Assembly (NCBI RefSeq): GCF_002095475.1
Contig: NZ_MLFR01000016.1
Coordinates: 54,284 to 118,283, forward strand
DNA length: 64,000 nt
From: Pantoea rwandensis
Lineage (GTDB): Bacteria; Pseudomonadota; Gammaproteobacteria; Enterobacterales; Enterobacteriaceae
Direction: 5' to 3'
In this document: positions 16,464 to 24,923 of the stretch, piece after piece
Layout of the letters: the number at the start of each line of letters is the position of its first letter
Numbering within the stretch: position 1 is the first letter of the stretch
Program-made: the position numbers and the translations under genes
The notes under the pieces: model-generated
The model's database searches: none
Told to the model about the DNA's origin: nothing
Seen by the model: the letters and a program-made list of their open reading frames with translations, nothing else

Positions 16464-17162
16464 TTAGGAGTGTATAGGGCTGAAGTCCCTTAATACCGAC
16501 TCATCAATCGTCGTGAGATTCCCCTGCAACTCCGCGCAGAGCTTGGCCATGTATTGTACCAGGAAGTCCGCATTATGCTCCGCTAACAAGCGCCCTGCCT
16601 CAGTTTGCATAGTTTCTGGTAAGCGCAGAAGCTTCTTCTGGAAGTGATCCAACGTCCACTTTACGTCATCCAATTCACGCTCTTTTCCTAATGGATCTTC
16701 GCTATCGAACAACGGGCGTCCTAACGCACCCGCCGTGTAGAAAACGCGCGCCAAGCCGATAGCACCCAAAGATTCCAGACGATCGGCATCTTGTACAATT
16801 TTCGCTTCCAGCGTTTGTGGTGCAATTCTCGCGCTAAAGCTATGAGCCTGAACCGCATGGGCAACGCTGTCTAACAGCGCCTCTGGGAAATCTGGAAAAT
16901 CCTGTTGCAGAATGCGGCGCGTCTCTTCAGCGGCGTAGGTGGAGGCCAGATGACGCTCCGGATGGTTCTTCGGCAGGTTAACCACGTCATGGAAATAACA
17001 GGCGGTGAGGACCACCATGGGGTCAGCGACGCTGTGCTGCATAATGCGCGTCGCGCTCATCCAGACGCGACGCAGGTGCGCGATATCATGGGCTTTATCA
17101 TCATGCAGCCAATTCTGCTGCAGCCAGTTCTCGTAACGTTGTTGCCAGCGGGTGAGTGACAT
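16464..17162 (-). CDS. yedJ: HD-domain phosphohydrolase YedJ
   Basis: A 232-residue cytoplasmic HD-superfamily metal-dependent phosphohydrolase. The HD metal site is visible as His in AHDIAHLRRVW, HD in CYFHDVVNLPKNHPER, His in AVQAHSFSARIAPQTLEAKI and Asp in VQDADRLESLGAIGLARVF; all line up with E. coli YedJ. The substrate is not known; nucleotide-type substrates are usual for the family. An AGGAGAAGCACG sequence precedes the ATG. The gene lies downstream of dcm in the same relative place as in E. coli. Confidence 0.94.
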   Translation of the reverse strand: MSLTRWQQRYENWLQQNWLHDDKAHDIAHLRRVWMSATRIMQHSVADPMVVLTACYFHDVVNLPKNHPERHLASTYAAEETRRILQQDFPDFPEALLDSVAHAVQAHSFSARIAPQTLEAKIVQDADRLESLGAIGLARVFYTAGALGRPLFDSEDPLGKERELDDVKWTLDHFQKKLLRLPETMQTEAGRLLAEHNADFLVQYMAKLCAELQGNLTTIDESVLRDFSPIHS

Positions 17163-17754
17163 CGTGCTTCTCCTTTATTGCTGTTATAAAAGCACCGCTC
17201 ATTCAGGGTGCTGCTCCTGGAGGACATCATAGCGGTATGGTCGTGACACTTTTTTTACATCCTTCCTGGATGTGCAAAGCGCGAAAATGCGATCCCGATC
17301 TTGTTATAGCGCTGTTAATGCGGGTTTCCCAGTGTAGATCACGTTTTAGGTATTTCCTTAGTCTCGTTTAAGTTAATTAACTCTGTTAAACATGGGTAAT
17401 CTATTTTAACCATCAACAATTTTCACGATGTTGATTTATTCCAGTTAAACAGGCTGATTAACATGGACCATCAGTGATATTCACATCGGGAAAAGTCCGA
17501 AAAGATTCCCATGGCGGCCGTTATAACGTACTGTATAAGGGATATTTCTGGCTCTGCGCTGGGTGCAGTGCTGTTTCCAGCACACATTTTGCTTATGAGC
17601 CATTTTTAAAACCGGAATATGCAGGAATAGCCTGATACTGAGGCGACAAATTATTAAGCAAATTGATTGAAACCCATTATGCTGATTCTCCCATCTGCAG
17701 ATGCGGATGTTTCGTCGAAGTTTTCCGGGTTAGTGAGACTACATGAGGTACGTA
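17163..17754. other. Gene-free stretch between yedJ and the phage-type gene
   Basis: These 592 bases are AT-richer than the surroundings and hold no convincing ORF; minus-strand frames reaching into it are shadows of the next gene. The yedJ promoter must lie at its left end and that of the phage-type gene at its right. A small hairpin around 17250-17268 (CATCC-TTCC-TGGATG) follows a T-run. I found no tRNA, no recognisable sRNA and no repeat. Confidence 0.4.
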
Positions 17755-18435
17755 ATGAAAGAACGGCCGATTCTTTTTTCCGAACAGCGGGTACGCGCCC
17801 TGCTGATTGGCCAGCAAACGCAAACCCGGCGGATTATGAAAACTCAGGCCTTTGGTCCGGGTCAGGATTACCATGAAGGTGTGCATGCGTTTGACGTAAG
17901 CGCTAACCATTTGCACGGTTATAAACTGATGTCGATGGCGGATATTAGCTCGCACTGCCCGTTTGGACAGGTGGGCGACCGTTTGTGGGTTCGTGAAACC
18001 TGGCGTGGCCCGATTGTGCCGGAAGAGCAACTGGCCGAATATGAGCGCGATCCTCTTCCCTTCCGCACCCCTGCATTTTGCCAGTATCGCGCTGACAGTA
18101 ATGAATTGGGTCAGCTGGATGAGGACGTGCAACACGCCGAGCAGTTTGGCTGGCAAACCGCCATCCATATGCCACGTTGGGCCAGCCGCATAGACTTGGC
18201 GATCACCTCCGTGCGCGCCGAAAAGATTCAAGATATCAGCGAAGATGACATCATGGCGGAAGGAGTGCAGACCGATACCCACTTCCTGAATAATTTCTTT
18301 ACCATGAACATGAACGCTGAGTCGCCGAAAGAAGCCTACCGCAAAGCATGGCAGAAGCAGTATGGCGCGACCAGCTGGGAAGTGAATCCATGGGTATGGG
18401 TGATCGAATTCCAGCGAGTCGAACGCGAAGGCTAA
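17755..18435 (+). CDS. Phage-type conserved protein (possible ASCH/PUA-like relative), orphan
   Basis: A 226-residue protein beginning MKERPILFSEQRVRALLIGQ with QTQTRRIMK, then CPFGQVGDRLWVRETW, IHMPRWASRIDLAITSVRAE, IQDISEDDIMAEGV and NPWVWVIEFQRVE. This set of motifs is typical of proteins encoded in tailed-phage and prophage genomes; the TxTRRxxK start and the WVxE pattern suggest a PUA/ASCH-like fold, which often binds nucleic acid, but the function is unknown. GAGG lies 6 bases before the ATG at 17755; an ATG at 17743 overlaps that site. No other phage genes surround it, so it may be a domesticated or left-behind gene. Confidence 0.8.
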   Translation: MKERPILFSEQRVRALLIGQQTQTRRIMKTQAFGPGQDYHEGVHAFDVSANHLHGYKLMSMADISSHCPFGQVGDRLWVRETWRGPIVPEEQLAEYERDPLPFRTPAFCQYRADSNELGQLDEDVQHAEQFGWQTAIHMPRWASRIDLAITSVRAEKIQDISEDDIMAEGVQTDTHFLNNFFTMNMNAESPKEAYRKAWQKQYGATSWEVNPWVWVIEFQRVEREG

Positions 18436-18607
18436 CTTCTCTTAGGTCGCCCCATGTGGCGGCCTCTCTTTTATCTGCTCGCTTTGCCACCTTAATCACA
18501 GACAATTCTCGTAGCAACTGATTGAATACTCAGCTTTGATTCTGTGCTGGCATTTTTCACCCGCCGCGCCAGGATAATCCCTTACGCCCAGCAGAGCGAG
18601 TCACACG

Positions 18608-19375
18608 ATGTTTAAATGGCCGTGGAATGCGCAAGTTGATACCACAGTCACGGCGCTTCCCTGGCAGCAGGCGCTGGCACAACCTATTTTTTCGCTGCTG
18701 ACTGCCGATGAGCAAGCTGCCCTCACTGCCTTGGCGCAACGCTTTTTGCAGCAGAAGAAAATATCTCTGTTGCAAGGACTGCATTTCACTGAACTGCAGT
18801 TTGCACGCCTTGCTCTGCTGTTTTGCCTTCCCATATTAAAACTCGGACTGGAGTGGTTGGACGGCTTCCACGAAGTGTTAATTTACCCCGAACCCTTTAG
18901 TGTTGATGACCATTGGGAAGATGATAGCGGGCTGGTCCACCAGGCTCCCGCCGTACATGCAGGACAGAGTTGGACACAAGGTCCGGTGGTGTTAAATGCG
19001 TTGGATATTCAAGACTCTTTTGACCTCTCCGGCTACAATCTCGTGATCCACGAAGTGGCACACAAGCTGGATGCGCGCGGCAGCGGATATACCAGCGGTA
19101 TTCCAGCGATGGCGTTACGTGATGTCGCTCAGTGGGAAAAGGATTTGTTGTCAGCGATGGAAGAGATCGAAGCTGAGGTCACGCTAGTCGGTGAGCAAGC
19201 CGCTACTATCGATCCTTATGCTGCCAGTGATGCCGCAGAATGCTTCGCGGTGCTTTCGGAGTACTTTTTTAGCGCACCAAATCTGCTGGCTGAGCGCTTT
19301 CCAGATATGTATGCCCACTTACAACGCTTCTACCGACAGGACCCGATGGCACGTCTCGCCGTGGATTCTGTTTAA
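18608..19375 (+). CDS. mtfA: Zinc-dependent peptidase MtfA
   Basis: MtfA (YeeI) binds and inactivates the repressor Mlc, so it modulates ptsG and the glucose phosphotransferase system, and it has aminopeptidase activity. The 255-residue product carries the gluzincin motif HEVAHKLD (His148, Glu149, His152) and a downstream Glu in [14 protein letters not shown] that would be the third zinc ligand. The N-terminus MFKWPW and the block PLSDELNxL-like helices match the family. As in E. coli, it directly precedes a tRNA-Asn gene. Confidence 0.95.
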   Translation: MFKWPWNAQVDTTVTALPWQQALAQPIFSLLTADEQAALTALAQRFLQQKKISLLQGLHFTELQFARLALLFCLPILKLGLEWLDGFHEVLIYPEPFSVDDHWEDDSGLVHQAPAVHAGQSWTQGPVVLNALDIQDSFDLSGYNLVIHEVAHKLDARGSGYTSGIPAMALRDVAQWEKDLLSAMEEIEAEVTLVGEQAATIDPYAASDAAECFAVLSEYFFSAPNLLAERFPDMYAHLQRFYRQDPMARLAVDSV

Positions 19376-19432
19376 TTAGCCATCGCTTTGTACTATTGCT
19401 AGCCAATTGAATACAAATGTGTTTTTTAGCTG

Positions 19433-19461
19433 TTGACACATTTGGGGAGGGCCATTAATAT
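19433..19461 (+). promoter_or_regulatory. Sigma-70 promoter of tRNA-Asn
   Basis: A perfect -35 TTGACA (19433-19438), a 17-base spacer and -10 TAATAT (19456-19461), followed by a GC-rich TCGCCTCG discriminator. This is a textbook strong stable-RNA promoter; transcription would start about 12 bases before the mature tRNA. Confidence 0.9.
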
Positions 19462-19479
19462 TCGCCTCGTTCACACGAT

Positions 19480-19555
19480 TCCTCTGTAGTTCAGTCGGTA
19501 GAACGGCGGACTGTTAATCCGTATGTCACTGGTTCGAGTCCAGTCAGAGGAGCCA
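19480..19555 (+). tRNA. asnT: tRNA-Asn (GUU)
   Basis: The 76 bases fold as a complete tRNA: acceptor TCCTCTG pairs with CAGAGGA, D-loop AGTTCAGTCGGTAGA, anticodon GTT at 19513-19515, T-arm GGTTCGAGTCC, encoded CCA end. The sequence is that of enterobacterial tRNA-Asn. It lies after mtfA as asnT does in E. coli. tRNA-Asn genes in this region are common phage and island integration sites, but no integrase or repeated 3' end is seen here. Confidence 0.98.
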
Positions 19556-19564
19556 TATTTAGAG

Positions 19565-19597
19565 AAGCCCGCTCAGGGAAACCTGAGCGGGCTTTTT
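19565..19597 (+). terminator. Rho-independent terminator of tRNA-Asn
   Basis: AGCCCGCTCAGG, a short loop and CCTGAGCGGGCT followed by TTTT. It is directly downstream of the tRNA. Confidence 0.92.
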
Positions 19598-19648
19598 GCA
19601 TTCTGAACATTCCGCCATTCAAACTGGGATCCACTTCAAACTGCTGAG

Positions 19649-19696
19649 TTGTTCATAAGAACATATATTGTTCATTTGTTCATAAGCACCTATTCT
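19649..19696 (+). promoter_or_regulatory. Promoter with overlapping repeats, TIM-barrel gene at 19772
   Basis: TTGTTC (19668-19673), a 17-base spacer and TATTCT (19691-19696) form a plausible sigma-70 promoter. It is overlaid by operator-like sequences: the inverted repeat TGTTCATAAGAACA (19650-19663) and the directly repeated TTGTTCAT at 19668 and 19677. The heptamer GTTCATA also occurs before the divergent half of the cluster near 24010 (minus strand). A single LacI- or GntR-type regulator acting on both promoters is inferred; its gene is not in the window. Confidence 0.55.
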
Positions 19697-19771
19697 TGAT
19701 TTACCACCCGTCAATTTTCACTTCTTTTCTGAAAGCACTATCTTTCCTAAACAGGGGGCTATGTCTAGATT

Positions 19772-20665
19772 ATGCCGACAACTTTCTATCCTTCCGCGCA
19801 TCTCGCAGAACTCTTTTTTCCCGTAACCGCTGATGAAAATGCAATGCTGCAAGTTATTGAGAAAATTGCAGTCAGTAACTATTACCAAGGCTTTGAAACG
19901 GGGATCTTCCATCAACCCGCAATGGCTAAAAGAATACGTATTTTGGCACAACAACATGCCCTTCATGTCACTCAATGGTTAACCTTTGAATTATTAAAAG
20001 ATCAGTTAAACCTCAGTAGCCTGGATAGTGCGTTACGCGAAAAATCGATTCGCCGTGCTTGCGAGTTAGTCCACCTCGCCGCGGAATGTGGCACTAGCAA
20101 ACTGTCACTGGTGAGCGGTAGCGATCCCGGCGATGCATTACGCAACGAGGCGATGAAGGGGTTCAGTGAAGCGATAGTGCGCATCGGTGAGGAGGTAAGC
20201 CAATATGAGGGAATGCTGCTGCAGATCGAACCGCTCGATCGTTTTGCACACAAATGCCAACTGATTGGCCCCACCAATGAGACCGTTGAATGGATGACAG
20301 CGCTCCGCCCTGATTGCCCAAAACTTTATCTCGCTTGGGACAGTGCGCATGTGGCATTGAATCAAGAAGATTTGGCAGAATCACTGACGCTGGCAGCGCC
20401 ATTGATTTCTCAGCTACATCTCGCTAATGCCATCCTTGATCCACAGACTGCAGGATTTGGTGATTATCACATGAAGTTTGGTGAACCCGGTTTCCTTACG
20501 CACGCTACCGCTGCACATATTATTGAGACTGCCCGTCATCTGCCGTTGCCTACAGAGATTGGACCGATCTCGGTTGCAATTGAGATGCGCACCACAGATC
20601 AGGATGACCTGTGGAACAATGAGCAACAATGCCGAGAGTTTTTACAGCGTGCTTGGCACGCCTGA
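19772..20665 (+). CDS. Sugar phosphate isomerase/epimerase-like TIM-barrel protein
   Basis: A 297-residue protein of the xylose-isomerase-like/AP-endonuclease-2 TIM-barrel superfamily. Recognisable features are the metal-binding Glu in MLLQIEPLDRF, a DSAHVALN strand end, His in QLHLANAILD and Glu near the C-terminus in SVAIEMRT. These enzymes isomerise or epimerise keto sugars or inositols. It is transcribed alone towards a three-gene operon that includes a second protein of the same superfamily, a dehydrogenase and an importer, which points to a shared pathway. The start is the first Met in frame after a stop; the GGGGG upstream is 13 bases away, rather far. Confidence 0.85.
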   Translation: MPTTFYPSAHLAELFFPVTADENAMLQVIEKIAVSNYYQGFETGIFHQPAMAKRIRILAQQHALHVTQWLTFELLKDQLNLSSLDSALREKSIRRACELVHLAAECGTSKLSLVSGSDPGDALRNEAMKGFSEAIVRIGEEVSQYEGMLLQIEPLDRFAHKCQLIGPTNETVEWMTALRPDCPKLYLAWDSAHVALNQEDLAESLTLAAPLISQLHLANAILDPQTAGFGDYHMKFGEPGFLTHATAAHIIETARHLPLPTEIGPISVAIEMRTTDQDDLWNNEQQCREFLQRAWHA

Positions 20666-20668
20666 CAA

Positions 20669-20690
20669 ACAGGGGGCCAAAGCCCCCTGT
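20669..20690. terminator. Convergent terminator hairpin
   Basis: ACAGGGGGC, CAAA loop, GCCCCCTGT: a perfect 9-bp GC-rich stem between two convergent genes. It lacks a long T-run on either side, so termination may be partial or Rho-assisted. Confidence 0.7.
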
Positions 20691-20692
20691 CA

Positions 20693-21610
20693 TCAAATGA
20701 CCGGCGTCAGCAGGGGTTGGCCAGCTTGGAAAGCGGCAATGTTATCCATCACTAATTTCGCCATTGCGGCGCGAGTTGCCTGAGTCGCACTGCCAATATG
20801 TGGTGTGATGACCACATTATCCCGATGATAAAATGCTTGGGGGGCATGCGGTTCATCAGCAAAAACATCCAGCCCTGCCCCACCAATTCGGTGCGTGTTG
20901 ATCGCTTCTAACAATGCACCTTCATCAATCACGCTACCACGGGCAACATTGATGATAATCCCATCGGGCCCCAGCGCATCGAGCACTTCCTTGTTAATCA
21001 GATGATGGCTCTCTTTACCTCCGCTGGCACACACCATCAGCACATCGCTATTTTCAGCGAGAGTGACCAGTGAAGGAGAGTACGTGACACCCTCAGCAGC
21101 AGATTGTGAGCGACTGTAGTAACTAATCTGCATGGAAAATCCTTGTGCCCTGCGCGCCACTGCACGTCCAATCCGGCCAAAACCTACAATGCCCAAGCGC
21201 TTGCCACTGATTTTCACCGCCGGTGGGTAAGATCCGTTTTGCCAGTCTCCTCGCTCGATAAACCGCTGCGCGTCATTAATCCGTCGTGCAACGCTCAGCA
21301 TTAAGCCTATCGCCAAATCAGCCACATCATCGGTTAAAATATCGGGCGTATTGGTCACGGAGATATCACGTTGCTGTGCAGCACGAATATCTATGCCGTC
21401 ATAACCTACGCCAAATACCGCAATCAAACGCAAGCTTGTCAATGTATTGATCAAGACGTCATCAACAATCGATTCACCACTGGCTAATATAATTTCAATC
21501 TCATGGGCATTTTCTGGCGACAACATCTCCAGACCGATAACTTCATTTTCAGTCGACAAAGCATCAACCAATGTCTGTGGAACCTTATTTGCACGCAATA
21601 TTACAGACAT
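20693..21610 (-). CDS. D-isomer-specific 2-hydroxyacid dehydrogenase
   Basis: NAD(P)-dependent oxidoreductase reducing or oxidising a 2-keto/2-hydroxy acid. The 305-residue product has the Rossmann motif GIVGFGRIGRAVARR (GxGxxG at 143-148) and the catalytic triad Arg224 (NVARGSVID), Glu253 (DEP) and His271 (TPHIGSAT). The start at 21610 follows GGGGGAAGA; the open frame extends 69 codons upstream through the importer gene, without similarity. It resembles glyoxylate/hydroxypyruvate reductases and gluconate 2-dehydrogenases (GhrB-like). It is the last gene of the operon epimerase, MFS importer, dehydrogenase. Confidence 0.92.
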   Translation of the reverse strand: MSVILRANKVPQTLVDALSTENEVIGLEMLSPENAHEIEIILASGESIVDDVLINTLTSLRLIAVFGVGYDGIDIRAAQQRDISVTNTPDILTDDVADLAIGLMLSVARRINDAQRFIERGDWQNGSYPPAVKISGKRLGIVGFGRIGRAVARRAQGFSMQISYYSRSQSAAEGVTYSPSLVTLAENSDVLMVCASGGKESHHLINKEVLDALGPDGIIINVARGSVIDEGALLEAINTHRIGGAGLDVFADEPHAPQAFYHRDNVVITPHIGSATQATRAAMAKLVMDNIAAFQAGQPLLTPVI

Positions 21611-21644
21611 TCTTCCCCCTGTTAATTTTAAAACTGCTTTATGT

Positions 21645-22967
21645 CTACTTCTGAAATGAAAGCTGTCCGCTTTTAACAGGCAGTTTATTAAAATTAATAC
21701 AGAGCGTACCGAGGGTATAGCATCCTGCACAGATGGCGAAATAGACCAGCACACTTTCAAAGCTGCCAGTAAGCTGCAGAATAACCCCGACCAAAATAGG
21801 AACAAGAATACCGGCACAGCTGTTTGCCATATTCATTAACCCACCCACCATACCAACGCGGTCTTTGGGTGCTAAAATTGCCGGGAAACTCCAATATAAA
21901 CTGCCGAACATCATAAAGAATGCAGCGACCGATAACAGTCCCACCGCCAAGTTAGGATTTTTAACCGTAGCTAAAGCATAAAGAACCCCAAGTCCTACCA
22001 ATCCAGAAACGGACAAGAGGCTTTTCAATGCAACATTATGGCTTACGCCTCGTTTCACCAAGTAATCAGCGAAGAAGCCACTAAACAGGCATCCTGCTGT
22101 ACCCATAATGAAGATCAAGAAGGTCGAATTGCCAATGGAAGCCAGTTGCAAGCCTTGAGCCTGAGCCAAATAACTCGGCCCCCAAGTTAATAAACCCCAA
22201 TACACCATGCCCCAAGAGGCTCGGCCTAGCATGATAGCGATCATCGTGAACCAACTAATGCCCAATCCTTTCGTGGGAGCCGATGAGGAATCCGTCGAGG
22301 AACCCTCAACATTACCTGCTGCAATGTAATCAATTTCCTGCTGGCTTACCTTTGGATGTTGAGTCGGTCTGTCACGCAGGATTCTCCATGCAAAGAAGCC
22401 CAACACCATGGTGAACAACCCGACGACGACAAAAGTTACACGCCAGGAATCAAGCACCACGATCAAGTGCGCGACAATAATACCGCCTATCGCCACCCCC
22501 AGCGGACTGCCGGAATCCATGATAACAGCACCACGGCCTCGCTCAGATTGTGTCAGCCAGGTTGAGCTTAATTTCGCTCCACTTGGCGAAACAGGCGCTT
22601 CCATCGCCCCTAAGCCAATACGAGCAAGAATTAGGCTAAGGCCGCCGCTCGCCAAACCAATAATCGCTTGAAAGAATCCCCAACCAAATAGCGCCCCGGT
22701 GATCACTTTGCGCGGCCCATAGCGATCCAATAACCAACCGCCAGGAACCTGCAATAGTGCATAAGACCAGAAAAAACTGCTTAAAATAAGGCCCTGCATA
22801 GTGGGTGAAAGATGAAATTCATCTTTAATATAGGGCATACCAATCGAGAGAGTAATGCGGTCCATTAGATTGACAGCTAACAGAAAGAACATAGTGGCAA
22901 ATATTGCCCAGCGAAACTGGGTCGGCTTGCCCGATTTAGGTGCTGTATTCAACGTTGAATTAGACAT
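21645..22967 (-). CDS. MFS importer, anion:cation symporter (ACS) family
   Basis: A 440-residue, 12-TM major facilitator of the ACS family, which imports hexuronates, hexarates and related acids (ExuT, GudP, DgoT). Features: FLLAVNLMDRITLSIGMPYI at TM1, the MFS signature LLDRYGPRKVITGALFGWG after TM2, and a central cytoplasmic loop with HPKVSQQEIDYIAAG, typical of GudP-like members. The substrate is most likely a sugar acid, in keeping with the hydroxyacid dehydrogenase downstream (34 bases) and the two isomerase/epimerase-like proteins. The exact compound cannot be told from the sequence. Confidence 0.93.
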   Translation of the reverse strand: MSNSTLNTAPKSGKPTQFRWAIFATMFFLLAVNLMDRITLSIGMPYIKDEFHLSPTMQGLILSSFFWSYALLQVPGGWLLDRYGPRKVITGALFGWGFFQAIIGLASGGLSLILARIGLGAMEAPVSPSGAKLSSTWLTQSERGRGAVIMDSGSPLGVAIGGIIVAHLIVVLDSWRVTFVVVGLFTMVLGFFAWRILRDRPTQHPKVSQQEIDYIAAGNVEGSSTDSSSAPTKGLGISWFTMIAIMLGRASWGMVYWGLLTWGPSYLAQAQGLQLASIGNSTFLIFIMGTAGCLFSGFFADYLVKRGVSHNVALKSLLSVSGLVGLGVLYALATVKNPNLAVGLLSVAAFFMMFGSLYWSFPAILAPKDRVGMVGGLMNMANSCAGILVPILVGVILQLTGSFESVLVYFAICAGCYTLGTLCINFNKLPVKSGQLSFQK

Positions 22968-23121
22968 AATTAACCTTCAGCTTAAACTCGTTAAACAACG
23001 GATTTAATTAATAAAGCTTATAGTGTGAATTAAGATCATTATCATTGATATACAGAACACCGCCCGCTGATTAATGGTATCAGCAGCAGCGCCCTTTATT
23101 TCTGTGATTAGAACCTTCAAA

Positions 23122-23967
23122 CTAAAATGTAGAACCCAACCATTTCTCGAGTGTCTTACGAGACTGAATTAGAACCTCAAGACTACGAGCGGGATCAATA
23201 GGTGCATCTCCACGCAATGGATAACTGTCACGCTGGCGATGCATGCGTAGTGGTATTTCCAGGCTGCAAGGAATGTTTTTCGCTTCAAGCATCCCTATCA
23301 TTGGCACATAATTTAATTGCCCGTGGCCTATCGGGGTAAAATGCACTTCGCCGTCAATAACGTCCAAATCTTTTAAATGACAGTGCTGCGCATAGGGAAG
23401 CATTGCAATCGCTTGTTCAATAGGATCGACATCAGGACAAAGTGAGACAATATTTCCTGCATCTACATTGACTGAGACTGCGGGATGATCAATCGCGTCA
23501 AGCAGCGCTGCCCCATCCTCAACTAAGCGAAAAACGTCATAATTTGGGTCTCCGCCATTCTCCAGGCAAATGACACATCCCTTATCCTCCGCTATCGGAG
23601 CAAGTTGTTTAAGATTGGCAATAATTTGTTGTCGATCCTGCTGACGCCCCACACAAATATTGATCCATTTTGCTCCAATTAAATGAGCGAAATGGATACG
23701 GCGCGTAAACTGTGCAACGGCGTCTACCGCACCCATATTCATGGTGGCGCCAAAAGAACGTGTTTTTAAATGATATTTTTCCAGTAACCCGCTGATATTA
23801 CGCGCGTTATCGGCACTAAAGAGTTCAGGCGGCATATCACCGACGTACCCTTGGTTATAGGCAAGTTCGACATAACGAAACCCGGCTTTTTGGATAGTGC
23901 TGAAAGCAATATCATTATCCAAACCGTCAAACATAGCCGTGTTGACACCTATTTCGAACTGACTCAT
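23122..23967 (-). CDS. Sugar phosphate isomerase/epimerase-like TIM-barrel protein (second)
   Basis: 281 residues from the ATG at 23967, which has a strong AGGAGGAG site; the open frame runs on 20 codons upstream without support. Xylose-isomerase-like TIM barrel: FRYVELAYNQGYVGDMPPE, ICLENGGDPNYDVFRLVED with a metal-ligand Glu, NVDAGNIVSLCP, HCHLKDLDVIDGEVHFTPIG and CSLEIPLRMHRQ, i.e. the Glu, Asp/Asn, His and Glu ligands expected of the family (IolE/IolI/hydroxypyruvate-isomerase-like). It is the first gene of the operon with the MFS importer and dehydrogenase. It is only distantly similar to the protein at 19772, so the two probably catalyse different steps. Confidence 0.88.
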   Translation of the reverse strand: MSQFEIGVNTAMFDGLDNDIAFSTIQKAGFRYVELAYNQGYVGDMPPELFSADNARNISGLLEKYHLKTRSFGATMNMGAVDAVAQFTRRIHFAHLIGAKWINICVGRQQDRQQIIANLKQLAPIAEDKGCVICLENGGDPNYDVFRLVEDGAALLDAIDHPAVSVNVDAGNIVSLCPDVDPIEQAIAMLPYAQHCHLKDLDVIDGEVHFTPIGHGQLNYVPMIGMLEAKNIPCSLEIPLRMHRQRDSYPLRGDAPIDPARSLEVLIQSRKTLEKWLGSTF

Positions 23968-23982
23968 ATGCGCTCCTCCTGA

Positions 23983-24017
23983 TGAACTAAAGTTCAGATA
24001 ACGACCGTATGAACACA
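23983..24017 (-). promoter_or_regulatory. Operator-like repeats upstream of the sugar operon
   Basis: TGAACTAAAGTTCA (23983-23996) is a near-perfect inverted repeat directly before the ribosome-binding site of the TIM-barrel gene, and on the minus strand TGTTCATA occurs about 15 bases further upstream. The same GTTCATA/TGAAC half-sites are found before the gene at 19772. Autonomous binding by a common regulator is inferred, not shown. The rest of 24018-24196 has no ORF, with more TGAAC half-sites at about 24109 and 24151. Confidence 0.45.
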
Positions 24018-24196
24018 TTTTTAACAAAAAAATAGCGCAGGAAAAGGCGACCAGATCACGAAAGAGGGCTTTGGGTAGCGAATTTAGGGCATTTCACAAT
24101 TTCATCACGTGAACATTTGAAAGAGATGCAGGAGGAAGGTGAACAATTGTCTATTGACGTAGTGAGTTAACCGCGCTCAGCGCGGTAAGGGTAAGC

Positions 24197-24874
24197 TTAT
24201 ACTTCAGTCCATCCGCGCAGCAGGTTGTGATACATATTCAGCAGTGACAACAACTCTTCGCTATCGCCATGGCGTGCTTTAAGGCTTTGAATATTCCGGT
24301 CCAGCTCAAACAGCATCGCACGCTGCTTGTCATCTCGTACCATGGATTGAATCCATAGAAACGAAGCAATACGCGCACCATACGTCACCGGTGTAACACA
24401 GTGCAGACTGCTGGAAGGATAGAGCACCAGATGACCGGCGGGTAATTTCACTTTGTGTTGACCATAGGTATCCTCGATCACCAACTCCCCGCCTTCATAG
24501 CTCTCTGGCTCGCTCAAAAACAGCGTGGCGGAAAGATCAGTACGCATCCAGCCCGCAGCACCGTTGTGACGCACCGCACCATCCACATGAAAACCGTAAG
24601 TTTCACCTTGTTCATAACGGTTAAACAGCGGTGTAGAAATTGAGCGAGGCAGTGCGGCGGAAAAGAACAGCGGGTTGGTGTTCAAAGCTTGCATCACCGC
24701 CGCTTGCAGCTGATCGTAAAGCGGCGTTCGCGTATCAATCTGCTGATTATTTTTCACCGTCGCGCCTTGGCTACCGACCGTTGCACGTCCGTCAATCCAT
24801 TCAGCCTGTTGTAGCAATGCACTGAATTTAGCCACCTCTTCCGGCGCCAACACTGCGGGAATGTGATACATCAT
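24197..24874 (-). CDS. piuC: PKHD-type Fe(II)/2-oxoglutarate hydroxylase, PiuC/YbiX family
   Basis: Non-haem iron dioxygenase usually encoded beside a TonB-dependent siderophore receptor. The 225-residue product begins [17 protein letters not shown] and carries the iron-binding triad His96-x-Asp98 ([10 protein letters not shown]) and His158 ([10 protein letters not shown]), with Arg168 placed to bind 2-oxoglutarate. Its true substrate is unknown; it is thought to support use of catecholate siderophores or their uptake. It follows fiu by 49 bases with a hairpin between them, the same gene pair as fiu-ybiX in E. coli, and should share the Fur-controlled promoter. Confidence 0.94.
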   Translation of the reverse strand: MMYHIPAVLAPEEVAKFSALLQQAEWIDGRATVGSQGATVKNNQQIDTRTPLYDQLQAAVMQALNTNPLFFSAALPRSISTPLFNRYEQGETYGFHVDGAVRHNGAAGWMRTDLSATLFLSEPESYEGGELVIEDTYGQHKVKLPAGHLVLYPSSSLHCVTPVTYGARIASFLWIQSMVRDDKQRAMLFELDRNIQSLKARHGDSEELLSLLNMYHNLLRGWTEV

Positions 24875-24894
24875 CGCGTTGTTCTCTCATAAAA

Positions 24895-24914
24895 TGTGGG
24901 GCGCACCCGCCCCA
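24895..24914 (-). terminator. Intercistronic hairpin between fiu and piuC
   Basis: GTGGGGC, GCACCC loop, GCCCCAC: a 7-bp GC stem in the 49 bases between the two genes, with no T-run after it. It probably stabilises the fiu message or causes partial termination, lowering piuC expression. Confidence 0.55.
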
Positions 24915-24923
24915 CGTAAAGAC

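Noticed and set aside
17677..18282. Minus-strand frame of 201 codons
   Set aside because: It is antisense to the phage-type gene at 17755-18435, which has a ribosome-binding site and conserved motifs; the antisense product shows no recognisable domain.
19480..24017. Genomic island integrated at tRNA-Asn
   Set aside because: No integrase, no second copy of the tRNA 3' end within the following region and no mobility genes; the sugar cluster may still be acquired, but the sequence does not show it.
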